Assembly: GCA_040398465.1 (NCBI GenBank)
Contig: JBBAUA010000002.1
Span: 156,524 to 220,523 of the forward strand
Reading direction: 5' to 3'
Length of the DNA: 64,000 nt
Source: UBA7672 sp040398465
GTDB lineage: Bacteria > Pseudomonadota > Alphaproteobacteria > Caulobacterales > Hyphomonadaceae
Part shown: positions 58,541-64,000 of the stretch, one piece after another
How positions within the stretch are numbered: position 1 is the first letter of the stretch
How the letters are laid out: each line of letters opens with the position of its first letter
The notes under the pieces: model-generated
Seen by the model: the letters and a program-made list of their open reading frames with translations, nothing else
The model's database searches: none
What the model was told of the DNA's origin: nothing
Position numbers and translations under genes: made by a program

Positions 58541-60796
58541 ATGCCAGACACGGCAACCGCAGCGAAAGATGCGAGGATACGGCTCGGCCGGGCTACCTCG
58601 AACATGTTCAGGCTGTTGTTCGGCCTGTCCGTCGTCATCGCTGCCGGGGCCACCTACCTCGCTGTCACCGACACGAGCCCGAGCGCTGCGGGGCAGCCGG
58701 GGTTGTTTTGGTTGCTAATCGCCAACCTCGTGCTGATCGCGGGCGTCGCTACGGTACTGGGCGTGCGGGTCTACTCGCTAGTGCGCGAGAACCGCGAGAC
58801 GAATGGCGGCGCGCGGCTGCGGCTGCGGATCATCTTCCTGTTCTCGCTGACGGCGGCAATCCCGACCATTCTTGTGGCCGGATTTCTGGCGGTGGCGATC
58901 AACCGTTCGGTCGACGGGTGGTTCAGCCGGCCGGTCACCAACATCGTGCAGGGCGGCAAGGAAGCCGCCCGTGCGGCGATGGACGATCTCCGCAACGAGG
59001 TGGAGCGTGAGGCCACCAGCATCTACAGCGACATCGCAGCCTCGGCGCCGCCCGCGGACGGCTCGCAGCCGCCGATCAACGTTCTGGCTGAATATCTCCA
59101 GAGACGCAGTTCTGCGCGGGGGTTGTTCAGCCGGGTCGAACTTCTGGATAGCGCCGGAGCCCCGCATTTGCCTGCGCTGGCCGATCCCAACGAAGCGCCA
59201 CCTTCAGTGAAGCCAACGCAGAAGGACTGGGACGCAGCGAATGTGAATGAGATCAATGTCCGCGAAGATGCGGACGGCGCCATACGCGTATTCTTCAAAG
59301 CGCCGATATTCGACAACGTCTATGTCCAGATGGCGCGGTCGATTCCGCCCCAGGTGAACGAACGCTTTCAGCAAGCCGATGCATCACTGAAGGCCTTCGA
59401 GGAGGCGCAGGCGCGGCGGCAGGTGCTGAGCACGGTGCTGGTGCTGAGCTATGTCGAGGCGGCGGCGCTGATGCTGCTGGGCACGGCGTGGCTGGGAATG
59501 ACGGCGGCGGCGCGGATCGCAATGCCGATCGGCGCGCTCGCCGGGGCGGCGCGGGCCGTGCGCGATGGCGATCTGTCGGTGCGGCTGCTGCGGCCGCAGG
59601 TGCGCGACGAGATTGCGGACCTGGCGGATGCGTTCAACGAGATGACGGACAGGCAGGCGCGGCAGACGAGCGCGCTCGACAGGGCGAGGATCGATGCGGA
59701 GACGCGCTCGGCCTTCATCGAGGCTGTGCTGTCGGGCGTCGAGGCCGGAGTAATCCGGATTGATGGCGACCTGCATGTGACGATTGCGAACGCATCTGCG
59801 CAGTCGCTTCTCAGTTTTGTTCACCGTCCGGGCAGCGAGACACCACTGGCGAAGATCGCGCCGGAGTTTGTTTCAGCTGCGCGGCGGGCAATCGAGACCG
59901 GGCAGTCCGTCGATACGAGTTTCAAGCGATCGTCGGAAAACGGCACACTCCACCTGCAAGTGCGCGTAGCGCCCGAGGCCGACGGAGCAGGAGCTGTCAT
60001 CACCTTCCACGACACCACGCGGCTTGTTATGGGACAGCGCCAGGCGGCGTGGCGCGATGTGGCGCGGCGGATTGCGCATGAAATCCGCAACCCGCTGACC
60101 CCGATCCAGCTTTCGGCGGAGCGCCTGAAGCGGCGGTTCGCCAGCCAGATCACGACGGACCGCGAGACGTTCGAGCGGTGCACGGACACGATCACGCGGC
60201 AGGTGGCTGACATCGGGAGGATGGTCGAGGAGTTTTCGGGCTTTGCGCGGATGCCAAAGCCGACATTCGGGAAGTTCGGGCTGGTCGACATGGTCGAGTC
60301 GGTGGCGTTCGCCCAGCGCATGTCGACGCCGTCGATTGCCGTCACCGTGACGGCGCCGCCGCATCCGGTCGAGGTGCTGGGCGACGAGCGGATGCTGGCG
60401 CAGGCGCTTACAAACATCGTGAAGAACGCGGCCGAGGCGGTGGAGCGTCAGATCGAAGGGGGCGGGCTGAGCAAGGGCTCGGTCGCGATCGATGTGTTTA
60501 CCGATGCGGACGAGGTGCAGTTGACGATCCGCGACAACGGGCCGGGGTTCCCGGTGGCGGATCGTGAACGGCTGCTGGAGCCGTATGTCACGACGCGAAA
60601 GAATGGCGTCGGCCTTGGTCTGGCCATTGTGACGCGCATTGTCGAAGATCATGGCGGACGCATCTGGCTCGGTGACAACGAGCTGGCCGCCAATGGTGCG
60701 CGGGTCGACATCCGCATGCCAATGCAACCCAATCCTGTTCAAGAGTCTGGGCCGGTTGAAGAATCCATGGCCCTGTCCGGCGGAGGAGTAGCTTAA
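58541..60796 (+). CDS. ntrY: Membrane sensor kinase NtrY
   Basis: Sensor partner of NtrX, linked to nitrogen, redox and envelope state. It is 751 residues: two close N-terminal membrane helices and a third (about 90-115), a periplasmic domain (about 115-290), a fourth helix, HAMP (about 320-375), PAS (about 380-490), then H-box with the His in ARRIAHEIRNPLTPIQLSAERL, N-box ALTNIVKNAAEA and G-box RDNGPGFP. The ATG at 58541 is one codon inside the alternative TTG. It follows ntrC by 221 bases that hold an inverted repeat GTGTGG/CCACAC near 58391-58412 and probably a promoter. One base overlaps ntrX. Confidence 0.95.
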   Translation: MPDTATAAKDARIRLGRATSNMFRLLFGLSVVIAAGATYLAVTDTSPSAAGQPGLFWLLIANLVLIAGVATVLGVRVYSLVRENRETNGGARLRLRIIFLFSLTAAIPTILVAGFLAVAINRSVDGWFSRPVTNIVQGGKEAARAAMDDLRNEVEREATSIYSDIAASAPPADGSQPPINVLAEYLQRRSSARGLFSRVELLDSAGAPHLPALADPNEAPPSVKPTQKDWDAANVNEINVREDADGAIRVFFKAPIFDNVYVQMARSIPPQVNERFQQADASLKAFEEAQARRQVLSTVLVLSYVEAAALMLLGTAWLGMTAAARIAMPIGALAGAARAVRDGDLSVRLLRPQVRDEIADLADAFNEMTDRQARQTSALDRARIDAETRSAFIEAVLSGVEAGVIRIDGDLHVTIANASAQSLLSFVHRPGSETPLAKIAPEFVSAARRAIETGQSVDTSFKRSSENGTLHLQVRVAPEADGAGAVITFHDTTRLVMGQRQAAWRDVARRIAHEIRNPLTPIQLSAERLKRRFASQITTDRETFERCTDTITRQVADIGRMVEEFSGFARMPKPTFGKFGLVDMVESVAFAQRMSTPSIAVTVTAPPHPVEVLGDERMLAQALTNIVKNAAEAVERQIEGGGLSKGSVAIDVFTDADEVQLTIRDNGPGFPVADRERLLEPYVTTRKNGVGLGLAIVTRIVEDHGGRIWLGDNELAANGARVDIRMPMQPNPVQESGPVEESMALSGGGVA

Positions 60797-62184
60797 TGTC
60801 TGCTGAGATTCTGGTCGTGGACGACGAAGCCGATATCCGCGAGCTTGTGGGCGGTATCCTGCAAGACGAGGGGTATGTCGTGCGAACGGCGGGCAATTCC
60901 GCCGACACGCTTGCGGCCGTGCGCGCGCGGGCGCCGCGGCTGGTGGTGCTGGATGTCTGGCTGAAGGGGTCGGAGCTTGATGGGCTCGGCATCCTTTCGA
61001 TCCTGAAGGAGATGGACCCGTTCCTGCCGGTGGTGGTGATCTCCGGCCATGGCACGGTGGAGACTGCGGTCGAGGCGATCCGGCGGGGGGCTTATGACTA
61101 TCTCGAGAAGCCGTTCAAGTCCGAGAAGCTGATCGTGACGGTGCAGCGGGCGCTGGAGAATGCGGCGCTGAAGCGGGAGAATTCGCGACTGATGGCGCGG
61201 TCGGCGTCGTCGCACGAGCTGGTGGGCCGTTCGAGCGCGATGGCGCAGCTGGCAAACTCGGTCGACAAGGTTGCGGCGACGAACAGCCGGATCATGATTT
61301 CCGGGCCGCCGGGGTCGGGAAAGGATCTGGTGGCGCGCCTGATCCACGACCGGTCGCAACGGGCGAGCGGGCCGTTCGTGGTGATCAACACGGCGTCGCT
61401 TGATCCTGAGCGGATCGAGGCGGAGCTGTTCGGCGAGGAGACCGGCAACGGCAAGGCGCCGAAGATCGGGCTATTCGAGCAGGCGCATGCGGGCACAGTC
61501 CTGCTGGACGAGATTTCTGACATGCCGCTTGCGGTGCAGAGCCGCATCCTGCGCGTCCTGGTCGACCAGCGGTTCAAGCGGCGCAACGGGCAGGACGACG
61601 TGTCGGTCGATGTGCGCGTGATCTCTACGACGGCGCGAGACCTGCGGGCGGAGATCGCAGCGGGGCGGTTCAGGGAAGACCTCTACTACCGCCTGAACGT
61701 GGTGCCGGTGGATGTGCCGGCGCTGGATCGGCGTCGCGAAGATATCCCGGATCTGGTGCGCTACTTCATCCAGCGCGTCGCTGATGCGACGGGGCTGCAG
61801 CCGCGCCCGTTTGCGGACGAGGCGATTGCGGTACTGCAGGCGAGCGAGTGGCCGGGCAATGTGAGGCAGCTCCGGAATGTGGTGGAGCGGCTGCTTATAC
61901 TGACCAATGGAGAGCCGGCGGGGCCGATCACGGCGGAACACCTGCCGAGCGATTCGAAGGGCGGCAGCGCGTCTGCCGCGGGGTCGATGCAGATGATCTC
62001 CATGTCCCTGCGGGATGCGCGGGAGCATTTCGAGCGCGAGTACCTATCGATGCAGATCACCCGTTTTGGGGGCAACGTGTCGCGAACAGCCGCATTCATC
62101 GGGATGGAGCGGTCGGCGCTGCACCGCAAGCTGAAGGCGCTCGGCGTAGATACCAGCCTCGGTATCAAGGAACCGCAGGGCTGA
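60796..62184 (+). CDS. ntrX: Response regulator NtrX, without GAFTGA
   Basis: NtrC-family regulator of 462 residues. Receiver (about 1-120) with DDE near the N-terminus and acceptor Asp in LVVLDVWLKGSE; AAA+ domain with GPPGSGKDLVARLIH and LLDEISDMP; Fis-type C-terminal helix-turn-helix (NVSRTAAFIGMERSALHRKL). The GAFTGA position reads FGEETGNGKAPKIGLFEQ, so sigma-54 contact is absent, as is known for NtrX of Brucella and Caulobacter. Its ATG shares one base with the ntrY stop. Confidence 0.95.
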   Translation: MSAEILVVDDEADIRELVGGILQDEGYVVRTAGNSADTLAAVRARAPRLVVLDVWLKGSELDGLGILSILKEMDPFLPVVVISGHGTVETAVEAIRRGAYDYLEKPFKSEKLIVTVQRALENAALKRENSRLMARSASSHELVGRSSAMAQLANSVDKVAATNSRIMISGPPGSGKDLVARLIHDRSQRASGPFVVINTASLDPERIEAELFGEETGNGKAPKIGLFEQAHAGTVLLDEISDMPLAVQSRILRVLVDQRFKRRNGQDDVSVDVRVISTTARDLRAEIAAGRFREDLYYRLNVVPVDVPALDRRREDIPDLVRYFIQRVADATGLQPRPFADEAIAVLQASEWPGNVRQLRNVVERLLILTNGEPAGPITAEHLPSDSKGGSASAAGSMQMISMSLRDAREHFEREYLSMQITRFGGNVSRTAAFIGMERSALHRKLKALGVDTSLGIKEPQG

Positions 62185-62369
62185 CGGTCGCGCAATCGGT
62201 AATGACTATTCTGCGCGGCGCCGCCCCCACGGACGGCGTTTCGTGCGTTTGGCCATGCGTGAGGCTGGCGCCAGCGTCCGATCGAACCGGGTGGGCAAGC
62301 CATTGCTCATTGCGCGCCTGAAAGGCTAAACGTTCTGCAAGGCCCCAGCAAAGAAGGCTCGCAACATCC

Positions 62370-62615
62370 ATGTCGGCTGACAAAAAACAGAACCTGCAGG
62401 ACATTTTCCTCAACGCCGTGCGGAAGGGTAAGACTCCCCTGACCGTGTTCCTTGTGAACGGCGTCAAGCTCCAGGGCATCGTGACCTGGTTCGACAATTT
62501 CTGCGTGCTGCTGAAGGGCGAAGGTCGCCCGCCGCAGCTGGTGTACAAGCACGCCATCTCGACCATCGCGCCGAACGCGCCGGTCAATCTCTTCGAGAAT
62601 GAAGACGAGGACTGA
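62370..62615 (+). CDS. hfq: RNA chaperone Hfq
   Basis: Hexameric Sm-like RNA-binding protein that pairs small RNAs with mRNAs. It is 81 residues: Sm1 motif LQDIFLNAVRKGKTPLTVFLVNGVKLQG (shown in part) and Sm2 with the KHAIST motif (YKHAISTIAPNAPV). It ends with a short acidic tail (ENEDED), as in alphaproteobacteria. Its stop is directly followed by the TTG start of hflX. Presence of Hfq is consistent with trans-acting small RNAs such as the candidate at 44239-44420. Confidence 0.98.
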   Translation: MSADKKQNLQDIFLNAVRKGKTPLTVFLVNGVKLQGIVTWFDNFCVLLKGEGRPPQLVYKHAISTIAPNAPVNLFENEDED

Positions 62616-63932
62616 TTGCCAAGAGATCTGATCGACCGCCGGCCGCCCGAAGAAACAGCCGCGGTTGTTCTGCCGGTAATTGGCGGGGCGGATGTTGCAC
62701 GTTCCCGTCTTGAAGAGAGCATGGGTCTGGCGGAGGCGCTGGGCATAAAGCTGGCGTTCGCCGAGCAGGTCAACGTTCGCGAGCCTCACCCGGCGCGGCT
62801 TCTTGGATCGGGCCAGCTCGATGCGCTGGCTGAGCGCTTTCGCGACGAAGGTGTGACGCTGTTCATCGTCGATGGCGCGCTGACGCCGGTTCAACAGCGC
62901 AATCTGGAAACAGAACTGAACCTCAAGGTCGTGGACCGAACGGGGCTGATCCTCGAGATTTTCGGCTTGCGCGCGCGCACGGCTGAAGGCCGGCTGCAGG
63001 TCGAGATGGCGCGGTCGCTGTATGAGCGCTCGCGGCTGGTGCGGACATGGACCCACCTTGAACGGCAGCGCGGCGGCTTCGGCTTTCTCGGCGGCCCTGG
63101 TGAAAGTCAGCTCGAAACGGACAGGCGCTTGCTTGACAAGCGCATCGCGGGATTCAAGCGCGAGCTTGAGGATGTGCGCCGCACGCGGCGGCTGCAGCGC
63201 GAGGGCAGGGCCAAGCGCGGCGCGCCGGTAGCGGCGATCGTCGGCTACACCAATGCGGGCAAGTCGACGCTGTTCAACCGGCTGACGTCGTCGGATGTGC
63301 TGGCGGCGGACATGCCGTTCGCCACGCTCGATCCGACGGCGCGGGAGATCGTGGCGGCGTCGGGCAGGCGGATGGCGCTGGTGGACACGGTGGGCTTCAT
63401 CACCGACCTGCCGACGACCCTGGTGGAGGCTTTCCGCGCGACGCTGGAAGAAGCGATGGAGGCGGACATGCTGATCCATGTTCGCGATATCGCGCATCCG
63501 GACACCGAGTATCAGTCGAACGACGTGTACGGGATTCTAGAGCAGCTGTCGGAGGAGACGGGGCTTGAGCGGCCGCCGGTGCTCGAAGTCTGGAACAAGG
63601 CGGACGCGGTGGCGCCCGCGATCCGGGACCTTTTGACGGCGCGCGCCGAGACGCACAGCCCGCCGGCGCTGCTGGTGTCGGCGCTAACGGGGCAGGGCGT
63701 AGACGAGTTGCTGTTCCGGATCGAGGGCGTGCTGTTCCGCAACCGGCGTCCGCGGCAGGTAACCATCCCGGCGTCGGACGGACGGCTGCATGCGTGGCTG
63801 CACAACAATTGCGAGGTGTCGGCGGAGATGCTGTCGGGCGAGACGGATCTGACGCTCGACGTGTTCATGACCGACGAGGATGTGGCGCGGCTGGCGGCGA
63901 TGTCGCCGGATGTCCGGGTGGAAAGCGCCTAG
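62616..63932 (+). CDS. hflX: GTPase HflX
   Basis: Ribosome-binding GTPase that splits stalled or heat-stressed ribosomes. It is 438 residues: N-terminal HflX domain with VNVREPHPARLLGSGQLDAL, a glycine-rich loop GFGFLGGPGESQLE, coiled linker, then the G domain with G1 GYTNAGKSTLFN, G3 DTVGFITDLP and G4 NKAD. The TTG at 62616 follows the hfq stop without a gap; no better ATG is found upstream. hfq-hflX is a conserved operon. Confidence 0.95.
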   Translation: MPRDLIDRRPPEETAAVVLPVIGGADVARSRLEESMGLAEALGIKLAFAEQVNVREPHPARLLGSGQLDALAERFRDEGVTLFIVDGALTPVQQRNLETELNLKVVDRTGLILEIFGLRARTAEGRLQVEMARSLYERSRLVRTWTHLERQRGGFGFLGGPGESQLETDRRLLDKRIAGFKRELEDVRRTRRLQREGRAKRGAPVAAIVGYTNAGKSTLFNRLTSSDVLAADMPFATLDPTAREIVAASGRRMALVDTVGFITDLPTTLVEAFRATLEEAMEADMLIHVRDIAHPDTEYQSNDVYGILEQLSEETGLERPPVLEVWNKADAVAPAIRDLLTARAETHSPPALLVSALTGQGVDELLFRIEGVLFRNRRPRQVTIPASDGRLHAWLHNNCEVSAEMLSGETDLTLDVFMTDEDVARLAAMSPDVRVESA

Positions 63933-63945
63933 TCTCGTTGCGGGA

Positions 63946-64000
63946 TGGTGCTGCCGGGGAGGATTGAACTCCCGACCTCAGCCTTACCAAGGATGCGCTC
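63946..64000 (-). tRNA. tRNA-Thr (anticodon GGT), 3' part only
   Basis: Read on the minus strand: an anticodon loop TTGGTAA (anticodon GGT), stem CATCC/GGCTG (one T-C mismatch in the middle pair), T-arm GGGAG-TTCAATC-CTCCC, acceptor CGGCAGC, discriminator A, and encoded CCA at 63946-63948. The 5' third of the gene lies beyond the window end, so it is partial. It is convergent with hflX. Confidence 0.93.

Noticed and set aside
1..64000. CRISPR array, prophage, insertion sequence or defence system
   Set aside because: No regularly spaced repeats, transposase, integrase, phage structural gene or known defence domain is seen anywhere in the window.

Overview
The window is about 64 kb of GC-rich chromosome from an alphaproteobacterium. 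The closest fit is the Caulobacterales/Hyphomonadaceae side of the class. The reasons are gene order (rpsB-tsf-pyrH-frr-uppS-cdsA-dxr-rseP-bamA-ompH-lpx-gltA, ppiD-trpEGDC-lexA, lipA-coq10 ... cinA-ispDF-dusB-ntrBC-ntrYX-hfq-hflX), a fused ispDF gene, an alphaproteobacterial LexA direct-repeat operator and NtrC/NtrX proteins that both lack the GAFTGA loop. The genus is inference. A run of exactly 100 N at 30657-30756 shows a scaffolded draft assembly. Almost everything is core chromosome. I see no prophage, insertion sequence, CRISPR array or plasmid gene.

Layout. 1-14.9 kb is one long rightward block: translation (rpsB, tsf, frr), UMP kinase, isoprenoid and phospholipid precursors (uppS, cdsA, dxr), then envelope biogenesis (rseP, bamA, ompH/skp, lpxD, lpxA, lpxI, lpxB). 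fabZ is missing from between lpxD and lpxA. 14.9-25.3 kb runs leftward: gltA and gltX, then the ruins of comEC (on the other strand), lexA with its own SOS operator, and a trpE-G-D-C operon overlapping the periplasmic folding factor ppiD. 25.4-31.5 kb runs rightward: tpiA, secG, pyrG, rpmF, eno, a cyclophilin interrupted by the assembly gap, and a small GIY-YIG-like protein. 31.6-40.7 kb is accessory and envelope-related: a VWA lipoprotein, a DUF885 metallopeptidase-like lipoprotein, SapC, DsbD plus a redoxin, and two exported proteins of unknown role. 40.8-44.1 kb is hisS-hisZ-hisG.

44.1-45.0 kb is a gene-free interval that carries what looks like a structured small RNA with its own terminator, an unassigned terminator on the opposite strand and further inverted repeats. 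It is followed leftward by groES-groEL with a degenerate CIRCE operator. 47.2-54.8 kb holds an acyl-ACP ligase-like enzyme, lipA, coq10, a lineage-specific insert (two paralogous Cys-rich lipoproteins and a secreted three-repeat protein), cinA, a membrane gene broken by one stop codon, and ispDF. 54.8-63.9 kb is the rightward nitrogen-regulation block dusB-ntrB-ntrC-ntrY-ntrX-hfq-hflX. The window ends inside a tRNA-Thr(GGT) on the minus strand.

How the parts work together: bamA/ompH/ppiD/rseP with the lpx genes build the outer membrane; uppS, cdsA, dxr and ispDF feed lipid carriers and isoprenoids; dsbD with its neighbouring redoxin handles periplasmic thiols; lexA, CIRCE and ntr elements show SOS, heat-shock and nitrogen control. 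The items most worth a second look are the hisG-groEL small RNA candidate, the three-repeat secreted protein with the neighbouring lipoprotein pair, the decayed comEC, the stop-split membrane gene, and the two NtrC-family regulators without a sigma-54 contact loop.
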